A stretch of 64,000 nt of DNA from Ipomoea triloba. Lineage: Eukaryota > Streptophyta > Magnoliopsida > Solanales > Convolvulaceae. The notes beneath the pieces are model-generated. The model was not told the DNA's origin. It saw only the letters and a program-made list of their open reading frames with translations, and made no database searches. The position numbers and the translations under genes were made by a program. The DNA is taken from the NCBI RefSeq assembly GCF_003576645.1, contig NC_044925.1, forward strand, positions 8,443,657 through 8,507,656, written 5' to 3'. Below, one piece after another: positions 33,816 to 45,884 of this stretch; positions within the stretch are counted from its first letter, which is position 1, and the number at the start of each line of letters is the position of its first letter.

Positions 33816-34371
33816 GACAGGGGTGAGTCGGTAATAGGATAAATGTGTGAGTGGTTACGTTTATAGTGAAGGGGTATAGCAGCAACATAATATATAATGG
33901 GGAGAAAGCCAGTCATAAAACTTCAGCATTGAATGCTTCATGGCCTTCATAAATGCAGAATAAACCAACCACCATTAAGAGCTATCAACCCCACCAACCA
34001 ACTACATGCAGGACCAACAAATAAGATAAGGGGAATCAAGGGATCTGTAGACAGCTTAGTAACAAGAGAAAAGAGGGAACTTGTTACTAAGAGCAAGATA
34101 GTCAGGGATAGCTTGTTAATATATGTACAAAAATAATGTACGTTTAGTATATTAAAAATGTACTTTTTATTTATGGGCCACACAGCGGACCATGGTCCAT
34201 GCAATAATGATTGCTCTAACGAAACCCAATATTACTAGAAATGTGTACCAAATTAATTGTAGACCCAATTAGTCCACTTTCACCAACGAAACTCCAGTGA
34301 CACGACCCAATTAATCAAATTCCATTTTTCAGAATAACTATCAACTCTTTTAATTCAATCAACTTTTTATC

Positions 34372-34854
34372 TCACAAATCCAACTTCTCAGCCCATTCAC
34401 AAATTATCCACCTAATAAGCTTTTGATTTGCCTTCAAGTTCCTACCCAATAGCTCATTATCATTTCTCCACATTGAACTTTGTTGTGCTATTTCTAGAAA
34501 AATTGAAGCTGCCTTCATTGCCATAATATCCTTCTCTTCTTTATACTCCTTCCGGTTCTTGTCATACATAGTCAACAAATACACATTCACCTCATGAAAG
34601 GCCTCTACCACCAAATTAAAAAATCCCTTGTCCTTATCAGTATATTCCCTTACCGCCCCTATCCATTCCTCACTACTTTTGAGCACTCTAACCTTTTTAG
34701 GCCTAGTAGAACTTGCTTCTCCCTTCCCAGCCGAACCTCCACTGTTAATTTCACTTGTTTTCTTTAAAAGCTGAGCCTCCATTTCATCATATTTGACTTG
34801 GCCCATAACCATATTTGGTCTTCCAGAATTAGCCTCATCATCTCCCAACGCCAT
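34372..34854 (-). CDS. hypothetical protein, 160 aa
   Basis: Open frame upstream to 34914, but the ATG at 34854 has a good plant context (aaaATGGCG) and gives 'MALGDDEANSGRPNMVMGQV'. Residues 25-60 are lysine-rich and polar, with 'GKGEASSTRPKKVRVLKSSE'. Residues 60-160 look like a helical domain ('FFNLVVEAFHEVNVYLLTMY', 'AASIFLEIAQQSSMWRNDNE', 'LIRWIICEWAEKLDL'). The composition is balanced and the protein-like hydrophobic pattern is good. I do not recognise the family. It could be one exon of a larger gene or a gene relic next to TEs; no partner exon was found. Confidence 0.5.
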   Translation of the reverse strand: MALGDDEANSGRPNMVMGQVKYDEMEAQLLKKTSEINSGGSAGKGEASSTRPKKVRVLKSSEEWIGAVREYTDKDKGFFNLVVEAFHEVNVYLLTMYDKNRKEYKEEKDIMAMKAASIFLEIAQQSSMWRNDNELLGRNLKANQKLIRWIICEWAEKLDL

Positions 34855-34929
34855 TTTTTCCAAGAAAATTTTTCCAGCATGAAGTAAACATTTGTTGGTA
34901 GAAAGTTTGATCAATTAAAGTAAACAAGA

Positions 34930-36610
34930 ACGAAACAAACAATTGTATAAAGCAAGGGAATGAATCATGATCGGTTGTGATGCCTCACCGTGTGACTTAA
35001 GTTGGGGAATGTTGATTCAACTACTTTGGCTATTCAAGGGTGTTAACTCACAATCCTTTTCCACAACTAGTGTACTAAGGCTCTCTAGCTTAGGAATACT
35101 TGTTAGGTAACCAAAAGCTTTAGAGGCATTTCATCAAACACTTTTGCTTCAACACCTTCCTACTAGTCTACTCTTAGATTTCCATTGGATCTATAATTGC
35201 AAAAGCTAACCTCAATACTAATCACTAATCATGCTTAGATCAATGCCTCAATCTTCTAAGAGATTGGCCAAAAACTCTTAGAGTCAAATCAAAGCAACAA
35301 TCAAAGAACAAGAATAGAATTCCAAAATAGAGTGAATCAACTTCCACAAATTAGAATTGAAGATCAACACTAATCATGCACAACATTGCACAATTCAATC
35401 CCTAAATGAAAGTAGCTACTCATCTTCATGAAATTGAAATCTCAAAAACCTAATTGAATTAAGGAATGTAAATTGCAAATACAATTGAAATATAAAACTA
35501 GATTATGGGTAGAATTTACCTAGTAGCAATGAAATACAATCTTCAAAGTATCTTTGTTCTTCAATCTTGGATCAATGGAAGCTAAACTCTAAAATCTCTC
35601 TTTCTCTCTCTGAAAAGTAATGTTGCAAAAATCGCAATCGGCGCCTAGGTGCTAGGCGGCCGGGGGCCGTGTCGAGGAAGACCGGGGACCCCGTCTCAAC
35701 CCCCTTCCCCCCCCCCCCACTTTTTTTTCGCTGGAAAGAGGAGAGCTGTACTGCATGCGACGTGATTTCAAATCTGATGGCGATGGATGGTATAGTTTTC
35801 ACTTCTGGAGAAGATGTAGACGCCTGAAGTGGTATTTGTCGCCGCCGGTCTAGAGGTTGGATGGCGTAGCTTCTGCTTCCGGCGATGGAGATTGGAGGTT
35901 GATATTTAAGATCTATCAGCGATGGTTCGATGGATGGAGATGCGAGGTTGACGCAGTGGTTGGACTGCGGTCGGTGAGATTGTAGCCTGGAGATCGCCGG
36001 CTAGAGGTTGGTGGTCCGTGGTCGACTATGGAGTCTGTACATTAAAGGTCACATGTTGAAAGCAATGGAGTCAGCAATGGATTGTAGCGTAGTCTGTAGG
36101 CCTTGGAAATTGATTTTGTCTTGAAAATTAAAGGCCTTAAATGTCGTTGGTTGAAGGCTTTAACAATTAGTATATTAAGTGCAAAGTAAATTAACATATC
36201 TACTCATCTTCTTGGAATTTGGAGTTAGGTGTTTTTAATAAAATAAAAAATAAAAAAATTAAATTGGGCGCCTAGGGGGTGCCTAGCATCTTTTTCAACA
36301 TTGCTATAAAGAGCTCTCAAGTGAAAAATGCTAATCTAAAAATGTAATCTGAAAAATGATCCAACTCTCTTTAAAGTTTCTAACTATACCTTTAAATAGC
36401 ATTCCCAAAATTGCCCCTTCATTTAAGCATTCCGCACTCCCCGTCCACGCGGGCTCCACGCGTGGAGGCCCGCCGTGGATCAGCACTGGAAACGATCCAT
36501 GCCGACTCCACTCGTGGAGTGATCTTCCACCCCGTCCCAAGACTCCTTCTTCGCTCTGTATGCTCGTTACGTCCTCATGTTTCGCCCAATGGCTCCCGGG
36601 ATTTGTAAAA
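34930..36610 (-). mobile_element. Ty3/gypsy-type LTR, diverged, carrying a MITE
   Basis: Read on the minus strand, 'GTGTTTGATGAAATGCCTCT' and 'GTATTCCTAAGC...CCTTAGTACAC' match the plus-strand block at 58640-58725. Both blocks have a TATA-like CTATTTAAA (minus near 36391, plus near 58111) and an upstream 'ccacgcgtgg' word. This pairs two copies of one LTR family in opposite orientation. The class is inferred from general LTR style; no coding region is attached. Confidence 0.55.
35616..36302. mobile_element. MITE-like element with 'cgcctagg' ends, copy 1
   Basis: The left end 'aatgttgcaaaaatcgcaat' + 'cggcgcctaggtgctaggcgg' and the right end, inverted, 'gcaatgttgaaaaagatgct' + 'aggcaccccctaggcgcc' are alike. 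A related element with clear TSD is at 54151. The inside 35640-36050 is GC-rich (repeated 'gatgg', 'ggagatt', 'gccgg') and unlike its surroundings. No TSD was found. Confidence 0.6.
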
Positions 36611-38100
36611 ACACTTTAAAACACCAAAGAAATAGTTTTGCACTAGTCCTACGCATTGGAGCATAAAATGTCATAAGTTATTCACAAAAGGATGCTAAAC
36701 ACTACTAAATAATCCAACTTAGACCCTAATTTCAAGTTATCTTGGGTCCTTATCAAAGTTTCCACACTTAAACCTTGCTTGCCCTCAAGAAGGTCATTTC
36801 AATCACAAGCACATAAGTACCCAAAGATAACTAGGATCACTTAATTTGGACATTCGGTCAATCAAAACTGAATGCAAAAGCTATCGGAGAGGGAGAAATC
36901 CCTCATGCTATCTACAAAGAGTGTTAGCTAGATGTCATACAACTCAAGAAATATTCTCGGGAAGCAAAAACCCTTTAAAGATAGACATTAAATCAAAGAG
37001 AACACACCTCTCACACCATGTGCAAGCATGCAAACCAAAATTAAATTCACCTCCGATTTAGCTATGGCTTTTAAGCCGATCCCACTAGTGGGAATGATGT
37101 ACACCAACCAATCAACCCTTCCAACCGAACGCCAAAGCCTTATGCATAAAGATAAATGAGGGTAGGGGCATGGACCACCACCGCCAATGGCTTGGGGCAG
37201 TCCCTCTTTCTTCTCACTTCCTAGGGTAACGTCATCGGGCACCCGATTTCACATGGATCTCCATGCCTTTTCGAAGGTCGGTGCAATGGGTACCTGAACC
37301 CTAGCGAAGTGGCTCACATCCTCTCTTGTTTTCTCATCTTCTAGGATCATTTCATTTGGACAACCGACTTTACGTAGATCTCTACGCTTGTTCGAAGGTT
37401 GATGCAATGGTTGCCCAGTCCTAGCAAGATGGCTTCCCTCGGTTTTTACCTCTAGGAGTGGCCTTTTGCCTTTTCTACTTTTCTTCATACAACCCCTATT
37501 ACCATTTTCTTAGGATTTAGGAATTTTTTTTCACTCTAATGCTCACCAATAGGCTCACCTTTTGCCCCATGCCCTACCTAGGTTAGTTCAATTTCGGGCT
37601 TTGCTTACAATATCTTTGTCAAATTAAAAGGTGTACACTCCCACTTCGAAAGATCCTTGACTAAGGTCCTATCCAAATAAGAGGTAAACATCATGCAAGC
37701 ATGCAAAAATGTAAACCTACTTGGTTCTAAACACTCTCATGGGTGCTAAAAGGTAACTTCCCAAAGATATTTCAAGAATAAATTTTTTATTGGCATCTAG
37801 TCAAAACTCTCCCTAGATAACACAAACAACGACTCACTCTCCAAATAGCAAGCGCACCACTCATCATGACCACAAGACCAAATTAAAGCATTCAAGCAAT
37901 TAAGCGCGAAATGCATCCTTTCCACACTTTAAACCAAACATCGTCCTCGATGTTGCTTTGGGGACTACGTGGAATAAAGGAGCACTGGTCTAAACAAGCA
38001 AACAACACAGCCCCCTTTCCACACTTTGGAAGTGTGTATGGGGTGTTGGGTTACAACCAAAATGATCCTTTGTGAAACATAAAATGACATGCTCATCATT
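36611..38100. other. non-coding retroelement-like region
   Basis: No ORF with a known domain. 'tttccacacttaaaccttgc' and 'ttgccctcaagaagg' wording is like the region before the 3' LTR of plant gypsy elements, fitting the LTR at 34930-36610. Two related units of about 130 bp (37205-37330, 37331-37460) repeat 'gatctccatgc/gatctctacgc' and 'ttcgaaggt.g.tgcaatgg'. Confidence 0.45.
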
Positions 38101-38109
38101 TGAGTAAAG

Positions 38110-38260
38110 TACTATGTTTAGAAACTACACTAAAAGTATTATTAAACACAAAAAATCAAATTTAAAATGAGTAAAAATTACTAAAGAAAATAAACAAAGA
38201 AGAAAGAGTTGGTTTGACCAATGAATAATAAGTAGGACATGTAAGATGGGACAGAGGGAG
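38110..38260. mobile_element. Stowaway-like MITE fragment
   Basis: The right end '...gggacagagggag|ta' at 38247-38262 and the inner sequence match the complete copy at 56183-56409. The left end is missing. Confidence 0.7.
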
Positions 38261-39118
38261 TAATTGGTAAGCTAGACTTTTGTAAAAAAGGTATAACAAT
38301 TAGTTTAATATGTTTAATTAGAGATTCTATTAGACCATTTTGAGTGTGGACATAAGGTATAGGACGCTCCACTTTGATGCTCAAAGCCATATGATAATAA
38401 TCGAATACAACTGACTTGAATTCTTCAACATTATCCATTTTGATTGATTTAATTGGATATTCAGAAAATTATGCATTTAACTCAATGATTTTCGCAACAA
38501 ATTTAGTGAATGCTGACCAATGAATGGAAACATCAATAAGGATCATGAAATATCTAAATGGTCCAGATGATGGATTAATAGGTCCACAAATTTAACCCCT
38601 GCTATCTTTAAAGAAAAATAAGTGATTCATACCCAACCTTAGTACGTGATGGGCGTTCAATAAATTTTTCTTTTGCACAAGCAACACATGTATACTCGTT
38701 TAGTAAAAATACATGAGAGCTAGAAAGGTAATGTCTAGCAGAATTGAAAATAACTCGACCCATCATATTTTTCTCAATATGACCCAATTGATCATGCCAC
38801 AATTAAAAAGAATGTTGATCCTTAAATTTCATAGTTAGTGCAATACAATGAATACTAGGTCATATGTAAGTATAATATAACCCAAAAGATAAAGAAACAA
38901 GTTCTTCAACCTCTTGTTTTTCACAAGCAATTAACCGAGTCATGATGAGGTACTCCAGATTATTTACAGTTTTGGTTTCGATATGAAAACTATTTGATAT
39001 GATGTCTTTAAAGCTTAGCAAGGTATGTTTAGATTATGGACACAATAAAGCATCTTCAATTTTGAATTTAGTACCCTTAAAGAAGGATTGGTGAAGCACT
39101 GGCGAAAGCCCACTATCT
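38181..39118 (-). pseudogene. Ty1/copia pol fragment (protease end, GAG-pre-integrase, integrase)
   Basis: Minus-strand frames give 'VIDSGLSPV' near 39110, then 'MWHDQLGHIEKNMM...CVACAKEKF' (38608-38802), then 'VERPIPYVHTQNGLIESLIK' (38181-38438). Stops and deletions separate them. This is a different copia lineage from the one at 5188. No LTR was found. Confidence 0.8.
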
Positions 39119-39279
39119 ATAACTAGCAGTGTGCAAACTTTGGTAAAAGTTCGGTTAACTGAACAAACCAAAAGATTCGATTATCCGTTTTTTAACTGAA
39201 ATACTTCAATTTAGTTAATTGTTAAAGATTTTATAGAATTTCTATTAACGGTTATATAAATATCTAAATAAATAAATAA

Positions 39280-39283
<4 letters not shown>

Positions 39284-39340
<57 letters not shown>
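39284..39340. repeat. (AT)n microsatellite
   Basis: Alternating AT after a short (aaat)n run. A second AT run at 40665-40684 flanks the other side of the next element. Confidence 0.95.
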
Positions 39341-39343
<3 letters not shown>

Positions 39344-40664
39344 TAGTGATCAAATGAGTCCATCTTTTTATATGAGTCCGTGTGGACAATTTTGGACCTT
39401 TCAATGCCTATGATCAGTGGTGTGTATTAAACGGTTGTTTTTAATATTATTCACTTTTTTTGGCTGGTTAATTGGACAATGTTTATTTGATAGGGATATT
39501 TTGGAGATTTTGGGGTTATTGCACAAGTGATTTGTAGGAGTTTATTTACGTTTTATTTTGTTTTTATTCTTTTCTTCTATTCATAGGGTTAATTGCACAC
39601 ATAAAAACCCCATGATGCATAGTTTAGAATCCCATAAAAAAAAACTCTACGTAATTGACAACTACTATGGAGATGCACACATAAAAACCCTCGATGCACA
39701 GTTAAGAATCTCATAAAAAAATTCGCAAAAAAAAATAAAAAATCTACATAATTGGCAACTACCATGGAGATGCACACAAAAAAACCCACCATGCACAGTT
39801 CAGAATCCCATAACAAAAAAAACCCTATATAATTGACAACTACCATGGAGATGCACACATAAAAACCCCATGATGCACAGTTCAGAATCCCATAAAAAAT
39901 TTGCAAAAAAGAAATAAAATTACATAATTGGCAACTACCAAAGAGATGCACACATAAATACCCATGGTGCACAGTTCAGAATCCCATAAAAAAAACTCTA
40001 CATAATTGACAACTACCATGGAGATGCACACATAAAAACCCTCGATGCACAATTCAGAATCCCATAAAAAAATTCGCAAAAAAAAAAAAAATCTACATAA
40101 TTGGCAACTACCATGAAGATGCACACATAAAAACCCTTGATGCACAGTTCAGAATCCCATAAAAAAATTCTCAAAAAAAAAGTCTACATAATTGCCAACT
40201 ACAATGGAGATGCACACAAAAAAACCCGCCATGCATAGTTCAGAATCCCATAACAAAAAAACTCTATATAATTGGCAACTACCATGGAGATGCATACATA
40301 AAACCCCATGACGCACAGTTCAGAATCCCATAAAAAATTCACAAAAAAAAAATCTACATAATTGGCAACTACCATGGAGATGCACAGATAAAAACCCACG
40401 ATGCACAGTTCAGAATCCCATTTTGAAATTCGAAATCCATAATTAACGCATGATATGTTCCTAAAAACATGCAAATCACATATAATTAAATTAATCCAAA
40501 TAAATAATCATTCCAAAATTACAAATTAACCCTTAGAATTACAACAGTAAAAATGTTTTTAAAATAATGCCTTTAAATCTTAGCCATAAGTAATTCAAAG
40601 ATACATGGATCTAGATTGTCCACACAGACTCATGGGGAAAGGTGGACTTACGAGAGCAGTGGCC
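39341..40664. mobile_element. TIR element with about 10-copy tandem array
   Basis: The left end (gactagtg...atgagtcc...gtgtggacaat) and the inverted right end (ggccactg...aagtcca...catgagtctgtgtggacaat) match over about 50 bp. The interior 39594-40420 is a minisatellite with period about 82-95 bp, each unit carrying 'gatgcacagttcagaatccc' and 'ggcaactaccatggagatgc'. The array is open in minus-strand frames only because the unit lacks stops; I do not call it a gene. AT repeats on both sides hide the TSD. Confidence 0.8.
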
Positions 40665-41156
40665 TATATATATATATATATATATTCTTTGGTTAACTAT
40701 TATCAATAGTTGTAATATTGTCATTCGTCTTAGTTAGAGTACTTAAATAAGTGCCTTCTGTCTGTAGGGATAGTATGGGTGTTTGTACTATCTACCAAAC
40801 ACAATGTTAATTCATCCCTCATTGAGTAAACAAGAAGAAAAATCGTAGTGACTAGCTAGACATTATCGTAGCAAGTCGTGTTGACAACGTTTTAAAATGC
40901 TAATTTTCTTAGCTTAATCTTCACAGGTGTAAATCTATCGTAATTTTGGGCTCAGAACAACACAGAGATGAAGATAGAGAAAATAGGACAAGAAGAACTG
41001 CGGAATGCAAAAATCGCCAACTTTATATATACACCCACAACATGGGAAAAACTGTATATAATAAGGAATATATATATACAAAGATAATGGCCATAAAAAT
41101 TATATTTACAACACACATCAAGTTCTTATAATTTTATAGTAACTACTTAAATTAAT

Positions 41157-41680
41157 GAGTCATTTCCATTTTTGGTCCTACTGTTATTGGGGCATTGCCA
41201 ATTTTAGTCCACTTCATTAATTTTTGTTATATTGCGGCCAATCTTATTTAGTCTTTGTCACTTTTAGTCCACCGTTAAAATTTTTGTCAAATGACCGTCC
41301 AAAACAAGGGTATTTTTGGTCTTTTCATGTTTTTGTTATTTTCTTGACCATTTGCAGTGGTTTTTCTTACACATTTTCATACAATGAAGAGGTCAGGCGA
41401 AAGCCATATGAGCCACATTACAAAGGCATGGCTTTCGCCGGACCTCTTCATTGGATGAAAATGTGCAAGGAAAACCACTGTAAATGGCAAAGGAGATAAT
41501 CAAAGCATGAAAATACTAAAATACCCATGTTTTGGACGGTTATTTGACGAAAATTTTAACGGTGGGCTAAAAGTGACAAAGACTAAATAAGACTGGCCGT
41601 AATATGACAAAAATTAATAAAGTTGACTAAAATTGACAATGCTCCAACAACAACAGTAGGACCAAAAATGAAAATGACTC
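41157..41680. mobile_element. foldback (near-palindromic) element, 9-bp TSD
   Basis: Arms of about 245 bp are inverted copies: left 'gagtcatttccatttttggt', right '...accaaaaatgaaaatgactc'. The centre is near 41415 ('agccatatgagcc'). The TSD TAAATTAAT is perfect (41148-41156, 41681-41689). The TSD length and long TIRs suggest a MULE-type foldback. A transcript would form a nearly perfect hairpin. Confidence 0.9.
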
Positions 41681-42032
41681 TAAATTAATAACTTTATAAG
41701 TTTGAGATTTAGATATGTCCATTATTTCCAATAATTCATCATGTATTAATAGTCATATTATATATATTTTAACCATAAAGTAATTAAGTTTTGTGGTTAA
41801 CTACTGTCAGTTCATTTTGAAAATTTCAAAGCTTGAAAAGATGAGAATATAATGGCAAGCCACATAGCATGGTGAGAGCATCCTATAATTTCTGTTCTGT
41901 ATAACAGTACCCACGCACGCACATATATATTTTTTGACTTCAATTCAGATCAGAATTCTTGAAAATCATAATAAATAGAATAGATCGAATAAAGTAAAAA
42001 TAAAAGGTTTTGAGAAGCTAGTAAGGCTGAAA

Positions 42033-43337
42033 ATGGTGGGTGTGAAGAGATGCATTATTAGTGTGGCATGGTTAGGCGTGTATCTAACCTTGACGAGCCT
42101 TGCGTATGCGGACAGTAGCAACTTCTGCGTCACGGCAGACGACAAAAAGTTCTGCGAGAGAGTGGTGCAGGGAGCCACGGACTGGAACCAGGCAATGGCC
42201 ATGGCCATATCAGAGGCTATGAAACACGTAGCTTCAATCACCAATAGTGATTACAGGTCTATGATCCATAAAAGTAAGTCGGCCACTCTCGGAAAAACCA
42301 TTGATAGCCTCTGCACTTACGCCTACAGTAACACCCGAGAAAGGTATATACATATACCTATATATGCGCGCACTTGAATTTCAATTTGTTTAATTCTTTT
42401 GGATTTGTTTAATTCTTTTGGGTAACTAGAAAAATGGCAACCACTATTTAAGAGTGTGCATTAGGAGGATCTGGTTACAAGTTTGTATTCTTAGGCATTT
42501 TGTCAACAAATTAAACCCCACAATTAACCTTTTCAGAAAGCATTGTGAACCTAGTTGACAGCGGATCACAAGAAAGTAAACCAGTCTAAGTTACTCATAA
42601 TTGATTGGCTTAAATCAAGGGGGTAAGGATTCAAACTGGTGACTTTGTGGTTACAAGTCAAGAAAGTAAACCAGTCTAAGTTACTCATAGTTGATTGGCT
42701 TAAATCAAGGGGGTAAGGATTCAAACTGGTGACTTTGTGGTTACAAGTTCGTATCCCTGCATTGTGGTCCTAATCAAAAAAGGATCTGATTACAAGTTTG
42801 TATTCTTAGTCATCTTGGCAACTAGAGAAACCCCACAACTTTTTTGGGGAGGTAAATCCCGCATTGTGATACTAGTTGATAAAAGACCACAAAGAAATAA
42901 ACCAGCCTAAGTTACCCATAGTTAATTAGCTCAATCCAAGGGAGTAAGGTTTGAACTTGTGATTTTATGATTACAAGTTTGTATCCTTAGCCGGTTAGGG
43001 TTATTCCTGAATTTGTTAGCACATGTTGTTGTTATATATATTATATTATGTTGATCGAGTACTAATATATGGGTATGGTATGTATATCAGATTGAGGGAG
43101 AGTTTGGAGGTGGCCCGTAGCGGAGACAAGAACAATAGCTTGAACATAAAGCTCTCCTCAGCATTAACCAGTCTCGAAGATTGCAGCAGTGTATTTCTAG
43201 ATTTAAAACATGATTATTCTTCTCTTATTAAAATGAATCGCGATCTCAATCACTGCATCAGAGTTTGTTTGGCTATTGATAAATCCAAAGCTCTAGAAGA
43301 AAAGCAGAAGTCTACACTTACATTCTTCGAAGTTTAA
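42033..43337 (+). CDS. PMEI-like (plant invertase/pectin methylesterase inhibitor superfamily) protein A
   Basis: Two exons, 42033-42343 and 43091-43337, joined in phase 2 to 185 aa. An N-terminal signal peptide (about residues 1-26, 'CIISVAWLGVYLTLTSLAYA') predicts secretion. The mature part begins with Cys-X8-Cys ('FCVTADDKKFCERV') and later has 'SSALTSLEDCSSVFLDL' in exon 2, the pattern of this four-helix domain. Members inhibit pectin methylesterases or invertases in the wall or vacuole; which one cannot be told. The 747-bp intron contains a tandem duplication. Gene B at 61155 has the same intron position and phase, so the two are paralogues. Confidence 0.85.
42569..42747. repeat. about 89-bp tandem duplication inside the intron of PMEI-like gene A
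   Basis: 'aagaaagtaaaccagtctaa...gactttgtggttacaagt' occurs twice in tandem, and a diverged third copy lies at about 42885-42980. Confidence 0.9.
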
Positions 43338-44290
43338 TCTTAGTTGGAAATAAGAAATAATAAATTAAGGTAGCTGGCTGGCTGGGTGTATGCTTTTTTA
43401 ATGATATATGTTTCAAAAGATTAAATTGTAATATATAATATCTATATGTAGATGGGAGATCCATATATAGATAAGAGATTCATCTATCTCTCATCTCTGG
43501 CCATGGGCAGTAGCGCAGCATTATATTGCCCTTTGGGAAACATATATAATCTCAAGTTTAAATTTTGATCTTGAGTGAATTGCCTCATTTCCATCTGTCT
43601 CCCTATTGTGTGATTAAAAACTATACTCTTTCAAAAAAAAAAAAAGAACTTTCATTAATCACTTACAAACAGACATTTTAGTTCACTTTACACTATAATA
43701 ATGGAACCAGCTGCTGATACAGCAAACCATATTTTAACAAATTAAGCATACTAAGGAGAAAACAGAACATGTTTTCTAAATGAAAAATAAAATTATCTAT
43801 CACCCATTTGGATTTATAATCATATTCTCACTATCTTCTATCTTCTTTTACTTACATGTACTAATATAAACACTTTACTTATGCTTAAAGTAAGACATTT
43901 TTTTTTGGTAAATATATTTACTATTGGTTTATATATATATTTTTTAGTAAGACATTATTTACTATTGGTTTATATATTTTTTTTAGTTATGCTATCTACG
44001 GATATAAATTTGGTTCGGATATCAAATGTAAATCTTACGTATATTAGATTTAAAAGTAAAAATTATATTTATTCCATTTAAACCAAATATAACAAAAAAT
44101 ATTTTAAATATAATATCTAAAAACCACTCAAAATAATGTCTATGCTCAACTCGGCAACTCGGGTAGAGCCCATGGCTCAAGTGGACCCAAGGCCCTGAGG
44201 TATAGCCCCGTGCTCAACTCGGATGGCCCAAGCTGAGCACATGCTTGGGTCATGCCCAAGGCCGCGGCCTAGCACCTCTGGGGTGCTCGG
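43338..44290. other. intergenic, no gene recognised
   Basis: AT-rich; 'gatgggagatccatatatag' wording near 43450 and low-complexity runs. Positions 44150-44290 are GC-richer with 'ctcggctaggtg' and 'gctcaactcgg' words repeated on both sides of the next repeat (again at 44756-44830). Confidence 0.45.
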
Positions 44291-44297
44291 CTAGGTG

Positions 44298-44756
44298 TGG
44301 GATGTTAGCGAACAGAGCTTTCGACAAACTATTTGTGCTTATTTGTGTTCGTTTAATAATGTTCGCGAACAAGCTCGTTTAGCATTAATAATGTTTGCAA
44401 ACATGTTCACAAACATGCTTGTGAACGTAGATTATGTCTTTTTCACGAACGAATTGTGATCATGAACATATGCAGGTGTTTGGTTATTCATTGTTCATGA
44501 ACGTCCATGAACATGTTTGTTAACGTTTGCGAACATGTTTGTAAATGTGCTCGTTAACATTAACGAACAAGTTCGTGAACGTGTTCGTGAACATTAACAA
44601 ACACTAATGAACGCTTAACAAATGAACACGAACAAGATTTTCAAAAACCTTAACAAGCGAACACTCACACTCACACTCACACTCCAAAATCTTTAACAAA
44701 CGAACACGTACGAACAACCTTCGTTCATTTATGTTCGGTTCATTAACATCCCTACC
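44298..44756. mobile_element. hAT-like MITE or repeat rich in 'gttcgtgaac'
   Basis: Left GGGATGTTAGCGAACAG and inverted right GGGATGTTAATGAACCG are similar ends. The interior is made of 'gttcgtgaac/gttcgcgaac' palindromic words. No clear TSD. It sits inside a GC-richer sequence. Confidence 0.55.
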
Positions 44757-44859
44757 TGGAGGTGCTCAGCTGGGGTGCCCGAGGTGGTCGGCGAGGCGTC
44801 CAGGGGTGCTCGGCCAGACGCGGTCCAAGTTTGTTACAACCAACTCTCCATTTTTAGTG

Positions 44860-45600
44860 AGGCGGTTAGGAGACTAGCTATTATAAAGGCATAGTTCTTT
44901 GTCTTGTTAGGACATCATGTATCTATGATAAGAGCATTACAACACATTAATACAAGATTATTTCCGTGATATACATATTCTTTGCCTTTCCTGTTGTATT
45001 ATTATCCATTTATTATTTCCTTTATTTATTGGGTTTATTAATTTGAACCGCAAATTAATTAAATCCATCAATAGAAACTCAAGATCAAAGCAAATTTAAT
45101 TTGTTCAGAGCCTCCAAATCTGTCTCCAAAATTTGTTTATCGTTTACTGTTAGGACGATAAGACATCTCAAAACCTTGTCATAAAAATTTGTGTGTGAAT
45201 AAAAGGGAGTTTTCTAATAAATCTTCACTTGAACAATATTGTCATTTGAATCCCATATGGGTGGGTTCCAAGAACCCCTATTGAAAATAAACTAAATATA
45301 GTGACTTCATATGAACACATTAATTTAAAACATTAAAATAAAATTATCAGGTGTCATCATCTTAATTAAATGATAGTGTGTATATATATATAGGGATTCG
45401 TCGTAGTTGGCTGGAATTTCGTCGGAGATTCGTCGAAGTTGGCCAAAATTGTAGTTGATATGCAATTATAAGTCATAAATAGATTCGATGACTTATTTGC
45501 TCAATAATAACAAGTTTGAGGGCCTAACTGAAGTTTTTTGAAGTTGAAAAGCTTAATTGCACAATTCAGTATAGTTTGAGGGCTTATTTGACCCTTATCC
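44860..45600. other. intergenic, no gene recognised
   Basis: AT-rich. Positions 45390-45590 contain 'cgtcgtagttggc', 'ttcgtcgaagttggcc' and 'gtttgagggc' phrases typical of dispersed non-coding repeats. Confidence 0.4.
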
Positions 45601-45602
45601 CG

Positions 45603-45646
<44 letters not shown>

Positions 45647-45698
45647 TATGTATACACACACAACATATATATGTATATACATATATATATATATATAC

Positions 45699-45747
<49 letters not shown>

Positions 45748-45884
45748 CATACTATATATATATGTAGATACATATATAGTATGTACATATATAGTATGTA
45801 TATGTATATACATATGTTTATATGTATATATATATATGTACACACATATATATATATATGTATATATGTGTATATATATATATG

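Larger units (their letters stand above)
28905..34100 (-). mobile_element. L1-type LINE with DUF4283 ORF1, EN-RT and RNase H (decayed)
   Basis: The minus-strand order ORF1, endonuclease, RT, zf-RVT, RNase H, poly(A) is that of plant L1 elements. The poly(A) tail appears on the plus strand as 12 T at 28905-28916. The 5' limit is uncertain (between about 33900 and 34130), and I could not find a TSD inside the A4 arms. A 12-bp perfect inverted repeat 'cttagtaacaag' (34055-34066 and 34080-34091) lies near the 5' end. Confidence 0.85.
28787..34213. mobile_element. TIR element, family A copy A4, split by a LINE
   Basis: The left end is GGCAAATTATTGTGTGGACC and the inverted right end is CAATCATTATTGCATGGACC, both exactly 20 bp to GGACC. 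Flanking 9-mers TTCCAACGA (28778-28786) and CTCTAACGA (34214-34222) match at 7 of 9. Inside both ends a GTACATTTTTA...GTACATTATTTT block is inverted (28816-28853 and 34129-34168), which supports pairing them although a LINE lies between. Confidence 0.7.

Noticed and set aside
39589..40474. Minus-strand ORFs repeating 'FYVCISMVVANYV'
   Set aside because: Open only because the tandem unit lacks stops; the unit length varies and frames shift between copies.
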